Source: Aspidiotus rigidus (taxonomy: Eukaryota; Arthropoda; Insecta; Hemiptera; Diaspididae). From it: a DNA stretch of 64,000 nucleotides. The notes below the pieces were generated by a model that was given only the letters and a program-made list of their open reading frames with translations, made no database searches and was not told where the DNA came from. The position numbers were made by a program, and so were the translations under genes. The stretch covers positions 1,414,001 to 1,478,000 of the forward strand of contig JAVHKY010000059.1 in the NCBI GenBank assembly GCA_035079385.1, in the 5' to 3' direction. Positions 34,069 through 45,900 of this stretch are shown piece by piece. Every line of letters begins with the position of its first letter. The first letter of the stretch is position 1.

Positions 34069-35101
34069 AAAAGCCTTTGATAAGGTTCTGCACGACGATT
34101 TGCTGATTATACTCGACAGCATTGGTATAGATAAGGCAGATATAAGAATAATAAGAAACCTGTACCTAAAGCAAAGCGCAGTAGTTCAATTGGAAAATGG
34201 AACAACCGACACTATTGAAATCAAACGAGGCGTAAGGCAGGGATGCATACTCTCACCAATACTATTTAATATTTACGCCGAACAAGCCTTTAGGAAAGCC
34301 CTTGACAACAAAAAAAGAGGGCGTGAAAATTGGTGGTGAGAATATAAACAACATTCGATATGCAGATGATACTGTGTTATTAGCAGAGAATGAAAAAGAC
34401 CTGGCAGAATTGATAAAAGCAGTGGAGAAGGAATGCAACTGTTATGGCATATCGATCAATGCGAAAAAGACCACAGTCATGGTCATTGCAAAACATCCAG
34501 TAGCTGTCAACATAATGGTGCGAAATGGTGCATTGGAACAAGTAAATACATAAAAGTACCTAGGCGCTTGGATAAACGATAAGGAAGTCCAGATGAAGAA
34601 ATAGGATGCAGAATAGAATTGGCACGTGCCGCCTTTGTAAAAATGAAAAAAGTTCTCACATCGCACCACTTGCCACTTGACTTGAGAATCAGAACAATGA
34701 AGTGCTATGTATGGTCCACATTATTGTACGGAGTGGAGACGTGGACCTTGAAAACAGGAACATTGAGCCGGCTGGAAGCCTTTGAGATGTGGTGTTATCG
34801 TCGCATGATGAAAATACCATGGACGGCAAAGAAGACCAATAATGAAATCATGCAGATGGTAAAAAGAGAAAGAGAACTAATCATGATAATTAAGAGAAGG
34901 AAACTGGAATACTTTGGTCATATGATGAGGGGACCAAAATATACGCTACTACAGAATATCATGATGGGCAAGGTGGAAGGAAAGCGGAGAATTGGACGAA
35001 AAAGCCTGTCCTGGCTGAGGAATCTAAGGAAATGGACGGGTTGCACCGTTGATGAATTATTCCACACAGCAGCGGATCGCGAAAAGCATACGCAGAGTTG
35101 A
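34022..35101 (+). pseudogene. RTE-type reverse transcriptase, C-terminal pieces in shifted frames
   Basis: Piece one (34022-34339) has motif A, CFLDFEKAFDKVLHDDLL, and motif B, KRGVRQGCILSPILFNIY. After another shift at an A7 run near 34310, piece two (34302-34553) has motif C, IRYADDTVLLAE, and GISINAKKT. A stop at 34551-34553 and a shift near 34600 follow. Piece three (34619-35101) has LLYGVETWTLK, YRRMMKIPW, EYFGHMMRG, GRKSLSWLRNLRKW and a final DELFHTAADR, the usual C-terminal region of this class. All catalytic Asp residues are present. The lesions are small indels and one stop. Confidence 0.85.
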
Positions 35102-35160
35102 TTCAGCTTGCCATAAGAAGAGCCAAAGATCGAGATCGGTCAGGGCACTGAAGAAGAAGA

Positions 35161-35171
35161 AGTTTTTTACA
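35161..35171 (+). repeat. Target-site duplication of the RTE-type element, right
   Basis: Exact second copy of the 11-mer at 31749-31759. It follows the GAA-repeat tail directly. Confidence 0.75.
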
Positions 35172-35904
35172 TCAGGATAAAATGAGACTGAATTCTACTT
35201 CTAGAAATTCATATCACGTACCTTTTTACGCAGTCGCCTGAATATTGTCGAGTAATAGATCTAACTAGGAAACATTTTACATTCAAAACAGTCGTGATAA
35301 TTGTAAAAAGTCCTCCAAATATTCCTACAGATTCTATTGATTTTCCAATACTGCAGTTGAATGATTTTCTTAGACAGTGTGTCCATATTTTGAAAAATCG
35401 AAAGTTAGATTTAATAGATCAGTACCAAAGCAACTGGTGTAAATTAATTGTATTGGCATGTGATTGAACTTCTACACAAATATTTCTTCTACAGATCATA
35501 TTTCCTCATATTTTATCAAAAATTGTCGGTTTTATATGGGAACTAATTTTTAATACCTAATAAAGAATCAATTTCTGAAGATTATGGCATTTTAACCACG
35601 ACAAACATGAGAACCTATTCCATGACATGAGTTAGTTATAATATCGTAAATTTTGTTGGGAAATCAAAGAAATTTACATTTGAGCGAGACCTTTTTTTTG
35701 AAGATATTATGATGTTCAATATTAGGATTTTTTAAAAATTTGGTCACTCTGATTCATCCAAGTTTGACTTCTTTGACAATTGAAATTTTTCCAAGCCTCA
35801 TTTCTTGGATGATTGAGATTTTTACAAGTCCATTTCAAATTTTTTTCCAAGTTTGACTTCTGAGATATTTGAAAATAAATCATTCTAAAAGATATTGTAA
35901 TCAA
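35172..35904. other. No gene; short run of foldback-like subrepeats
   Basis: Positions 35755-35880 contain caagtttgacttctt, gacaattgaaatttttccaag and acaagtccatttc words that resemble the about 25-bp subrepeats of the 28151 element. The rest is AT-rich without features. Confidence 0.4.
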
Positions 35905-37110
35905 CTGCAGAAAAAAAAAAAAAAAACAATCCGCAATTGATCGGAGAATAATCCTTCACCAATAACAGTGAAAACTACAATTGGCAACAAAGCAATCCGC
36001 TACCAATGACAGAGAAAACTTCCATCAGTAACAGAGCAATCTGTCACTAGTGATGGAACAATCTTGTACTGGTAAGAGTACAGTCCGCTACCAATCCTTT
36101 ACCAGTACAAGGAAACCTACTACTGGGGACAGTGCAATCCACTATCAGTAATAGAGAAACCTTCTACCACAAACAGAGAAAACTGTTACCAGAGAGCAAT
36201 TTGCTACTGGCAATATAAAAAAGTACTAGAGCAATCCGATACATGCGTAGGTAACAAAGAAAACTGCTTGCTACCAGTAACAAGAAACAGAGCAATGCTA
36301 CCAGTAATAAAGAAAACTGCTACTAAAGACAAAGAAAACTGGTAGAGTAATCTACTACTGGTAAGAGCGCAATCCACAATCAATAAAGGAGCAATCTGTT
36401 GCTGATAATATAGACAAAACTGCTAGAGCAATTGGTCACAGGTACAAGAGCAACTTGCTACAAGTAAAGGGGAAAGTGCTACAAGGAACAGAACAATCCA
36501 TTACCAGCATCAGCATAAACTACCATAGGCAATCGAGCAATCCACTACCAGCAATAGAGAGAAGTTGCTACCACTAATAAAGCAATTCGCTACTGAATAT
36601 AGAGCAATCCACTATTGGCAATATAGAAAACTGCTGGAGGAATCTACTACTGGTAGTTCAGGCTGGACATCCTCTAGGATAGCTAAGTCTTACATTCATA
36701 AAAGTACAGAGTTATGATTCTACCAGCAGATAGTAATGCTATGCATGATTCCTTTCAAAATTGTACCTCTTAAATGATCTGCAAAATATTTAATTGTAGA
36801 GCAGAACCGTCAAGAGCAAGATTTGAATTTCCAACTTACTACAAACATCTTTTATGGGATGTCAGGAAAACCTGCCTTTTTCAAGTTTTCTCCGCGCTCT
36901 GTAGAAATGCAACGCGACGTTAGCGCTGTCTGACCAAAATAGGGCAATCTGCTATTGGTAATATGGAAAACTGCAAGAGCAATCCTTTACCAATAACAGA
37001 GAAGACTGGTAGAGCAATCTACTACCGGTAACAGAACAATCTTCTGCTGATAACAGAGAATACTGCTAGAATAATTTGTCGCTAATAAGAGAGAAATCCC
37101 CTACCAGAAA
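35905..37110. repeat. Degenerate minisatellite of GAGCAATCCNCTACCAGTAA-type units
   Basis: The words gagcaatccactac, taccagtaacag and gagaaaactgctac recur for about 1.2 kb with spacing of about 30-40 bp and heavy divergence. A non-repeat section at about 36660-36935 interrupts it. A last fragment (agagcaatctattac) is near 38283. No reading frame stays open. Confidence 0.7.
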
Positions 37111-37534
37111 ATCCCCATAATATATAGGCTGATTCCCTTGTGACGTCAATGAATCAAATATGCGCAAATTGTAAGTAAACCAGGTTGCATGCTGCAGCTG
37201 TTTCTCTGCAAAAAGTAAATATTTCAGAAATAAACAATACGTTAATCATGGGTATTCTTGTTATACAAAGTAAAGTGTTTGTACTCGTATTTTGTGAAAT
37301 AGGACCACGTATCATTGAAATAACATTGAATTTTGAAATATTTGCGTTTTTGCAAATGCTACATCCTTCTTATGGGAATTAACATGCAAAAAGTTTGTTT
37401 ACATTTTGAAGGGAGACAGCTGCAGCAGGCAAGTCTGCTTTCAGTCTGAATTGAACAAAATCGCTGTCGTTGTTTGTTTGCAATTATGTTGTCACGGGGA
37501 ATCGGTCTACACTCAGAGAACATTTTGATCATTT
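37111..37534. other. No gene seen
   Basis: AT-rich linker between the minisatellite and a palindromic element. Short open frames have no recognised domain. Confidence 0.4.
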
Positions 37535-37670
37535 GTGACCTGCGATGAGAAAAGGATGCTCATTGGCCTTTGGCGCAAGAACACTATTTCTCTCTGATTG
37601 GACATCTAATAAGAGAGAAATGGTGTTCCTGTCAGTGGGCAATGAGCATCCTTTTCTCATCGCAGGTCAC
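37535..37670. mobile_element. GTGACC palindromic MITE, copy 2 (136 bp)
   Basis: Starts GTGACCTGCGATGAG and ends with its inverse; the outer ~30 bp are exactly inverted. The 4-bp word attt flanks both sides (37531-37534 and 37671-37674). Its centre matches copy 1 in the opposite orientation, so the small asymmetries of the palindrome allow orientation to be assigned. Confidence 0.87.
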
Positions 37671-37674
37671 ATTT

Positions 37675-38680
37675 GTTAGTATTTGACAATAAGAAGAAAA
37701 TAAGGAATTCAATATTGATAATCTAAATCTGGAAGTTTCTAAGTAATTGGAAACATATATGACTTTATTCTGCTTCTCAGATACAAACAAAAATAATCAA
37801 AAATTGAAAAATCCACGTAGAAAAAAGTTTTTTCACTTCTCTTAAGCGCCTTTAAATTTGAATATTGAAACTCAGTTTATTTTTGACGTCATTGTGGACA
37901 AGGGAGATTGGCGTACATCCAAATTGACAATCAGGCAACCTGTATCTTCTTGATGATTGGGGCGTGTGTGTGAATCGTAATAAGTTATCACGAGGATTAA
38001 CAGGGGAAAATAAAGATTTGAGAAATTGGAGTTTTATTTTACAAGTGATAAGTACTCTTCTCTACATTTAAAACAATCCAAAAATGCAAATATTGGAAGA
38101 AGCAATGCTTTTATTGAAAAACTAGTATGAGAATTGAATTGTTCTTTAATCATCTTCAAAACAACTATTTCATACCTGGATCAGCTGTATTAACTTTATT
38201 CAAAGAAAATACTCATAAATTTTTTTCCTGACTTGGATATATGTAAATTCAACATCAATTCAACTTTGTATGGCAGAGTGACAGAGCAATCTATTACAAG
38301 AAACAGATCAGTATATCAATTGATTCTCACAAACTCATAATTAGGGTATATTGGAATTTCTACCAATGAGACCACAATGCAAGCGTATTAGAGGGTAAAG
38401 TGCGTGGTAAAACCATCATTTCACAATGGATTGGAAATTATGTTCATTCACCTTTAGAACTCTCACTCTTTAAACGATGATTTTAAGCCAACCATGGAGG
38501 CTATACTCAAGTTCAAGTAATTATTCTTGAAAAGAATTTTATGAGAAACATTTTCTGTTTGAAAAATTTGTTTCTAGGACGTCAGCTGTTCTGAATATTT
38601 TCGAAGAATCGATTTTGGTGGGCAAAAACAGGTCAAAAAAACATGGATGCAGTCTTTTGGAGGTGGGATTTTTAATAAAT
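37675..38680. other. No gene seen
   Basis: AT-rich, with one remnant of the minisatellite near 38283. No supported exon. Confidence 0.4.
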
Positions 38681-38814
38681 GTGACCCTGTCTACAGAAAC
38701 CCGGCGTAGCGTTGAATATCGATCAGGAGGAAAGGATCTTTTACCGAGGAAGGAAGATTCCTTTTCTCCTGATTGTAATTGAACACTAAGCCGGCTTTCT
38801 GTAGACGGGGTCAC
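38681..38814. mobile_element. GTGACC palindromic element, second type (134 bp)
   Basis: The ends are GTGACCCTGTCTACAGAAA and its near-inverse (one mismatch), and the arms stay complementary with mismatches through caggagGaaaggat. The 4-bp word aaat flanks it (38677-38680 and 38815-38818). It shares only the GTGACC termini, the size and the duplication length with copies 1 and 2; the internal sequence differs. Confidence 0.8.
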
Positions 38815-38959
38815 AAATGTTCTTTCTGACGTAACCTGACATTTTTCAACAAAATCCGCTTTTGGGTTTTGAAATGTTTCCCTCTATCTATAGATACAGA
38901 AATAAATGGATATCAAGAGCCGTGAATTTCTTTATTTTGTTTTTACTCCTCATCAATTG

Positions 38960-39102
38960 GACCCTATTTAGCCAAACTCAACCAAGCGACATGATAACGA
39001 TCTGGGGAAAAGGAGAATATTCACTTCTAGTAAAGGAACATTTTTCTCCATTTCTCTAGATTATCATCATGCCGCTTGGTTGGGTTTGGCTAAAAAGGGT
39101 CC
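38960..39102. mobile_element. GGACCC inverted-repeat element (143 bp)
   Basis: The left arm (GGACCCTATTTAGCCAAAC, then aaccaagcg, catgataa) is the inverse of the right arm (ttatcatcatg, cgcttggtt, gtttggctaaaaagggtcc). The word aatt lies on both sides and could be a 4-bp duplication, though aatt is self-complementary and so could equally be part of the arms. It lies 145 bp from the 38681 element. Confidence 0.7.
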
Positions 39103-42100
39103 AATTATCGTCTGCACTAGATATGGAAGCGGACCTATTAGTCGCTCCGTACGTTGTAACTTTTGAAGATATTAGAATTTTTAAAATTCTTATTATTCAA
39201 AATTCAATCCGAAGAAAGATACTTACAACCAATTTATTTCTAAAAAAGTGAAGTCATGAGCACACGACTGAAATCTTTCCGAGTCACCTACTTTTTCTCA
39301 AAGTCTGGTTGAAAGTAGTTGGAATGTTTCAAGTTCTCCTCCTGATATACATATTTTAAAGTCCTTGCGATGCAATATGCCGGAGGAACAGCGGTCATTT
39401 TCCCGGCAAACTTCCTGTTCAAAATCGACAAATAAAATGGCTCATGTTTTAGATGAATAACAAAAATGCTTTCACTGAATTGCCACGGAGCGATAATTTC
39501 TGAATGAGGTATCACAAATGGTCCATCAAAAATCATACGTACAATAAGGTATCCACTTCTGTCATTTGCCATTGGGCATTTACCTCGGTCATTTTTTTCT
39601 TCATAATTTCATTTACATAATATACCAAATATTCGCCCGAAGATACAGTTCGAAATGAAATTCTTATTTAAATTAACAAAACTAAAGTTGCGTCAGAAGG
39701 AAAAATTTGAACTGTCGCGACATATCTTAGTGATCATTTTAGATTTTTTCTCGTAATTTCATTTACTTTATTCGGTACCCGAGGGAATTTTTTCAAAAGA
39801 GAGAAAAATAAGATAAACCAAATTAATCAGTTCTAGAGCAGTTTTAACATTCTTTAGTTAATTTGATGACGGTGTAATTGATTTGAATGCGTCGATTTTT
39901 TACCCATATTTTCCGTTTGATGACAATTTTTACGACGGCCTCTGTCTCCATTGATGATACATTTCTTTGAATTTTTCAAAGAATTCATCATCATTATTGA
40001 TTCTCATTATCTTCGTCGATCTGTTACAACGTTAATTGGAAAAATGTCGCACTTTGTTAGTCCAACAACTGCCATTTGTAATTTTATGATGGAAAGTTTG
40101 AGAAAGATCGTTAAATAATCTACTTCGAAACGTTACGACAGCATCCAACAAGCAAGTGACATCAATTGTACAATCCGATTTTGCATTCGAAGAAATTTAT
40201 ATTGAACATAGATATTTTCTTACTTACCACATAATGCGGCTTGATAACATCTTTCGGAATTTTCATGAAATTCCAATTCGCCGTTTTATCCCTGGTAAAG
40301 ACCATATTATAATACTTTTTTTTTCGGCTCAACGTTACAGATGCATTTTTTTGCACCAATTCACAAGCTCGAGTTTGTTAACAATTTGACGAACGTTCGG
40401 TTTTTTAATTTTATGATCTCTCAAAAAATGAGCACTCGATAGCGAGAATAACCGCACAAATAACACCACCTCTTTCTGCGAACATTAGTACACGACTCAC
40501 TTTGGTTTTCTTGAACCGGACGCACATGAAAATACAAAAAAATATATTTAGGAAAAAAAGTAAGGAACAATTAACTGATCTCGTCGACCGTCGAGAAGAG
40601 AACACCTACAAGTCGACCTTTGACTCCTCTCAAAAACACCTTGTTCAATGTCGATCATGTGCACCTATACGATATTCCAGAGCTGGACGCTCGTTCATCG
40701 CACCAAATTTTTCGGTTACCTTCTTCCTATTGTACATTAAAAGATTCTCGACGTCTGAGCGAAGAGTCTGAAAAATTACTCGCGCATGTACGTGGACACG
40801 GCGATTCTCGAATGAATACCACCACGAAGACACAATTTTCATAATGCGGAGGTTCAAGGCGACGGATCACCGGATGTAAACAACGTTTGGTATTTCTTAT
40901 TACGAATATTCTATCCTACGCTGAAGTCGTTGAGCGCGCAGAAATTTTCGCGAACATATTTGTATCTTGCCCGAAAGATAAATCGCTCACGACAAGAAGC
41001 GAACTCGACTGCCAGGTAGAAATGCGGAAAACTTTACAAACAGAATACGAAAAATGAGAAAGAAGCTCGACTCCTGTAGATTTCCCTCAATTTACTAAAG
41101 TGACTTGTGAAAGCATCAACATCAATTTTTGTTCCACCTCGAAATATAATTGAATTATCTTCCATAAACATCGCTACACACTTCGAGGAAACGCCCGGTT
41201 CGAATAACCCCCAACCATTGCAAAGAAAGTACACGTGACCGAAAATTACTTTTAATAAATTATTGGCAGATAGACCTATAAAGGAAAACGGTATGCGTGC
41301 ACGATAAGTTTCCCTTTCTTTGAGCAGTTCCACAAGTATGGGCCGATCGCGTGCAAAATGGACGACTTCCCGATACATCGAGAGCTACACACAGCCAAAT
41401 AAGACAAATGGGCAGGTTCTGCACTAGAAAAAGAAAGTAACTTACGAAGACAATGGACTTACATGACGCTAACTTTAACAACAAGAATGTCCGTTTATGA
41501 CTTATCTGATTTAATAAGCTGTATGGTCGTTATATTGAACACTCTTTGTATACAACGCTCGTGGGATACGTAAATACAATGAGCGGCGCACTACACTTTA
41601 CCATATTGCATCGAGATCGATTACCTCATTTCACTTTTCTCTATACGTTCAAAATTGATCAGCTACGTAAATCTCAATCGACCGACGATCTTCAATTTTT
41701 AAAACTGTGATGTAACGAAGAAAGGTCCGCTCTACTGCTAGAGAGCGCGACGTCATTATACAGATTTTGAAATTCATTTATTCATTAAAATTTGACAGGG
41801 TGTCAATCTTTTCGCCTCCACCTGCCGGACGTTCGTCATAATTAACTTTTTGTCGCACTGATTAATAGGCCCAGAAACCAGGTCCTCGACGCATTTTCAG
41901 CGATCGAAAACGGATATTTCTCAAGAGGGGTACGAACGCGTATTTTTCAAAATCACCATCGTCTCGAACGTGACCCCGAGACAGCTAGGCCTCAAAGAAT
42001 GAGTATTCCATAAAGGCGTCGTACGTATGAATGAAGGACCGGTTCTCAAAATTGAGTTTCAGATTTCATATTTTCAACAGGTGGGAGATTTATTAACGTT

Positions 42101-43330
42101 TCACGTGATGCTCGAATGAAAATAAAACCGATGCGTGATACGACAATGCATGCGTAAGATTCGAGGGAACCGCGAACGTCGTATCTCAACAAAAAAGCCT
42201 ATCATCGAACGCATAAAACTTGTTTTTTTTTTTACAGGAGTGAAATAATGAGAAACCATCTATTAAAGATAGCCTTAGAGCATTCGCGTATACCTTCTTT
42301 CAAACGGGTAGCATCAATGAATATAGAAATTCTTCAAATTAACGCGTATGATGTTGGTGTATAAGTACGTGTTCAAAGCTCGCCGAAGTGCGTGTTATGA
42401 TGGTGTAAGTGCTACACAAATTATACCTACACTCGACAACTAAACTAAAACTACCTCGAGAAGGATACTAGGAGAATAGTTCGATATGTAAATATACTAC
42501 AATAAAAATTCTTCTTGTAATTCTACAAAGAATATCTGAAGGTAGTTTTGGATCCGATAATACAGTAGCTTAGAGTTTACATAAATTATGAACTCTTGGA
42601 TAAGCATTTGATATGAGAGATCTGACAACATTAGACAGTCCATCGTACTTCTTGAACTAACCTCTCACAATAATTATCGACTACTTCGAAAATTAAACAA
42701 TCAACTACGTAAATTTGAAGTCTGAAGCACTACAGAGCTGTTGCCCACACTAAAACAAGTTGAGATGACGAGCATACAACAGCGACTGGGGTGAACCAGA
42801 GATATGGAGAACTTGCGCTCATGACTCCGTTCGCTGCTCGGATAGTCTCTTTTAAATACTAAGTCAATTGGTGCGGACCAGGATGATTTTAATTTCAAAA
42901 AACGATTAGGATCGATTATTCGATAGCAAAACATGAAAATCGGAATATCCTCAAGTTCCCCTCCCCCCTCTTATTGATATTGAGTAGGAAATCTGTAAGA
43001 CGCTAATTGATACACAACTGAATGGTCGACATATTTTCAATTCCTTCTTCTACACACACAGCTCCAAAACAGAATTATTTCCATCGCCTCCCTCTCTCGC
43101 ATGTATACTTGATTATCGTCTCTCAGAAATTTCGACACATTTCATGTCTTGGACTGGGTCTGAGTCTGAAGTCGCTGTATCGTACGCGTGACCTTGGGGC
43201 TTGGAAAATTTCGACCTTTGCTATACTTTCAATATACTAACTAAGTATCAACAATCATACTTCATACAGTATGCTGGTCTTCATTAAACTAGGTCCAATT
43301 TACATTACACCAGCCTTTTCTAGTTGCATA
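39103..43330. other. No gene seen in about 4.2 kb
   Basis: AT-rich, mostly non-repetitive sequence. I checked the longer frames (for example 41034-41378 minus and 40502-40771 plus) and saw no known motif, signal sequence with donor, or WD40 unit. It may be intron or intergenic and could hide small exons that I cannot recognise. Confidence 0.4.
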
Positions 43331-43379
43331 CTAGGCTATATAATTTATAAAGCAATTTTATTAAAATATTAAAATTTTA

Positions 43380-44130
43380 ATACAAAAATAATAAAATGAA
43401 TATTTTTATTATATTTTATAAATAAATTGAAAATTTTCATTACTATCTTTCTTGTTTAACTAAAAGATTTATTGAATTAAAGAGTTCAAAATTTATTTTT
43501 TTAGAATCTCAAGATAATTATAAATAATTATATAATTTATTGCAAATAGATTTTTTCTTTATAAGCCTCATGATCAATTACATAATTCTATCATTATAAA
43601 TTAATAATCATATTTCATTTTTAATTCAAAAATTTCATAAAATTATAATGATTAAAATTATTAAATAATGAGTTCTACTATTTTAATGGGACAGTTAAAT
43701 ATTCATTTTCCTTATTATTGCCTGGTTGTTAAATTGATAAAATTATATTTTTGTTCGATTGAAATTTATTTTATTATATCTTGAACTTAGATCGATGTAA
43801 ATTCGATAAGAATTTTATTTCCTAAATCATAATAATTGATGGAAAAGTAATACACCACTTTCAATCATGTAAATATTGAAAACCCTTTCACTTTCTATAA
43901 AAATTAAATTATTATAACATGAATAAATTTCCTATTTTTTGAAATCAATGATTTCATTCATATTTGTTTATATTATAATAATTTTTTTATTAATTGACGA
44001 TGGAATTTTTCATTTTACAAATAATTCTTCTAATAAATTTTTTATTAATTGAAATTTCAAATAATTTATTTATAATATATTCATTTAATGTTCAATTGAT
44101 AATAATTATTTTGTTCATCTATAAACTGTC
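43380..44130 (+). pseudogene. Mitochondrial-like insert (NUMT) with large rRNA (rrnL)
   Basis: Extremely AT-rich. At 43745-43850 the words gttgttaaattgataaa, ttgttcgattgaaattta, tgaacttagatcgatgtaa and tcgataagaattttat align in order with insect 16S rRNA. The counterparts are gatgttgaatta, ctgttcgxxxattaaaat, tgagttcagaccggcgtaag and ccaggttggtttctat. This is the 3' part of rrnL, on the plus strand. The flanking AT-rich sequence probably belongs to the same insert, but I could not assign it. It is heavily substituted and so an old transfer. Confidence 0.7.
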
Positions 44131-44879
44131 TCAAGAACCCCCCCCCAAGCATCCCAAAAATTGTTTTTGAGATTTTTATTGATTTTCATCGATTAAAACC
44201 AGCTTTTTTACTTGGTGGTATCAACAAAATTTCAGAAATTTGGACGCTTAGAGGGTTCTTTTTGTCACAGGTTACAACTATTTTTTATTATTATCATTAA
44301 AAAAAACTATCCTAATTAATATACATGAATAAATTCAAAAATAATCAAGTAATTATTATTTAACCATCTTTCATTTTATACTAAAATGATACCCAGTATA
44401 CTAAAGCTATATTAATTTATGTACCCAAACAGTTTTTATTATACCACATTTAAAATTCATAAAATTGGAAATTACATCAACCAAGGTTTTGACACATCCA
44501 AGAAATTTTAAATGTGGCAATAAAACCCGTGTAATTATTTACTGCGTACATTAAATAATTTGAGTTGTCACGGGAAAAATCAAATTTTTAACGAGGTTTA
44601 TATTAGGCTATAATTTTAACCTTTGCTTCTTTCATTACACTAGGCCTAACTAACAATATACTACAGCTAACCTTGATTTACATTAGGTAGTTGGAAAAAA
44701 TTTTGGCTTTAGGACCTGTATTCTTCGACTTCCTTATATAATAGACTCATATTAGGCTCGGACTATTGCAAGTGTAATAAGCAAGACCACCGACAATATC
44801 TATGTCTGTATACTGCAACTGTATGATGTATTTTTAACCCTATTCCAGCTTATTTCTAGAAAATGTTCTATTTTCCTTA
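44131..44879. other. Spacer between mitochondrial-like blocks; poly-C and CTAG-rich repeat
   Basis: A C9 tract occurs at 44140. An imperfect inverted pair (atttttgagatttttattg... and caaaatttcagaaatttggac) follows. From 44590 to 44800 the word taggc/ctag recurs, as at 43300, 45400-45900 and 60540-60850. No gene. Confidence 0.4.
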
Positions 44880-45410
44880 TAAAATGAATAGTTTATTAAT
44901 AAAACTATAATAATGTTGATAAATTATTTCAAAAAAAGAAATACATAAACGAGGATTAATTTATATTATAAATAATAAATTAAATTTATCAAAATAAAAT
45001 ATTCTATTAAAATATAGAATAATTGAGTATTAATAAATTTAAATTAACAACTAATTTAATTTTAATTATTAAAATTATTATAACAAAAAAAAAATTATTA
45101 AAATATTTTTTATGAATAAGATTATTAAAATCATTAATTGATTAGTTTATTCAATATTACTATTTTATTTATATTGTTTTGTAATAATTTATTTCATTAT
45201 TCATTTATTATGAAATTACTTTATTTGATATTTAATTAATGATTATTATTCCATTAAAAATTAAGAAACATAAAATTAATAATACAGAATAATATTCATT
45301 ATTTCTTATATTAATATAATCTATAACAACTATGATAGTTGCTACCCCAACAGGAATTGAAATTTTATTAATATTTACAATTAGAGGATTAACAGGAATC
45401 ATCTTATCTT
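44880..45410 (+). pseudogene. Mitochondrial-like insert (NUMT) with a cox1 remnant
   Basis: AT-rich block. At 45325-45410 the plus strand reads TTMIVATPTGIEI followed directly by MFTIRGLTGIILS. These match cox1 ATMIIAVPTGIKI and LFTVGGLTGVVLA, which are normally separated by about 25-30 residues, so an internal deletion has joined them. Earlier sequence in the block is of the same composition but could not be assigned. Not functional in the nucleus. Confidence 0.75.
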
Positions 45411-45900
45411 AGCTTGTAAAAGTCTAAGCTCATCTGCATCATGCAATATACTATTTTTATACTGTGTATGTTTACTAAGTAGGCCTACTTAGGATATTTT
45501 CGTCCGAACGTCCGTCCTTTTTCAGGCAGTAGACCCTGGTCTTGTATACTGTATGTTGTACTTATTATGAATCGTTATACTACACTCGATCCAACTTAGA
45601 AACTGGCCGCGTCGAGGGACGCTTGTATTGCAAAAGGAGAGCGAAGTTACATTGAATAAAAACGAATTAGAATTTACGTTCTCTAAGACTTCCCTTTCCT
45701 TTACAAGATACTTCGGCGCGGGCCGTTCTCAAGTTGGATCAAGTATAGCTCAAAACTTTCTGAGGAATGAACTTATTCACATCATGCAGTGTACTGCTTT
45801 TGAACTGAACTAGCTGTGAACTAGGCTAATCGTATTGATTAGCTCATACTAGGCTTGGCTTATTATACTGGTGTATATACTAGACTTATATACTAGGTAA
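45411..45900. repeat. CTAG/TAGGC-rich dispersed repeat
   Basis: Words aagtctaagct, taagtaggcctacttagg, actaggctaatc, actaggcttggc and actagacttatatactagg crowd this stretch, with cgtccgaacgtccgtcc inside. The same mixture appears at 60540-61000. It directly follows the cox1 remnant. Confidence 0.45.

Larger units (their letters stand above)
31760..35160 (+). mobile_element. Full-span RTE-type non-LTR retrotransposon, 3401 bp
   Basis: The element begins ggggtctaaag and has a 5' leader of about 440 bp. It then encodes an apurinic-type endonuclease joined to a reverse transcriptase and ends in an aagaagaagaaga tail. Exact 11-bp duplications flank it. Total length of 3.4 kb, a single long ORF and a short simple-repeat tail fit the RTE class. 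The leader is less AT-rich than flanking DNA. The copy looks recent because the duplication is exact, yet its ORF carries frameshifts. Confidence 0.9.

Noticed and set aside
35905..37110. Possible CRISPR-like array because of recurring short words
   Set aside because: Units are degenerate, without fixed-length unique spacers, and the context is eukaryotic; this is a minisatellite.
41190..41215. GGTTCGAA word resembling a tRNA B box
   Set aside because: No matching A box or cloverleaf could be drawn around it.
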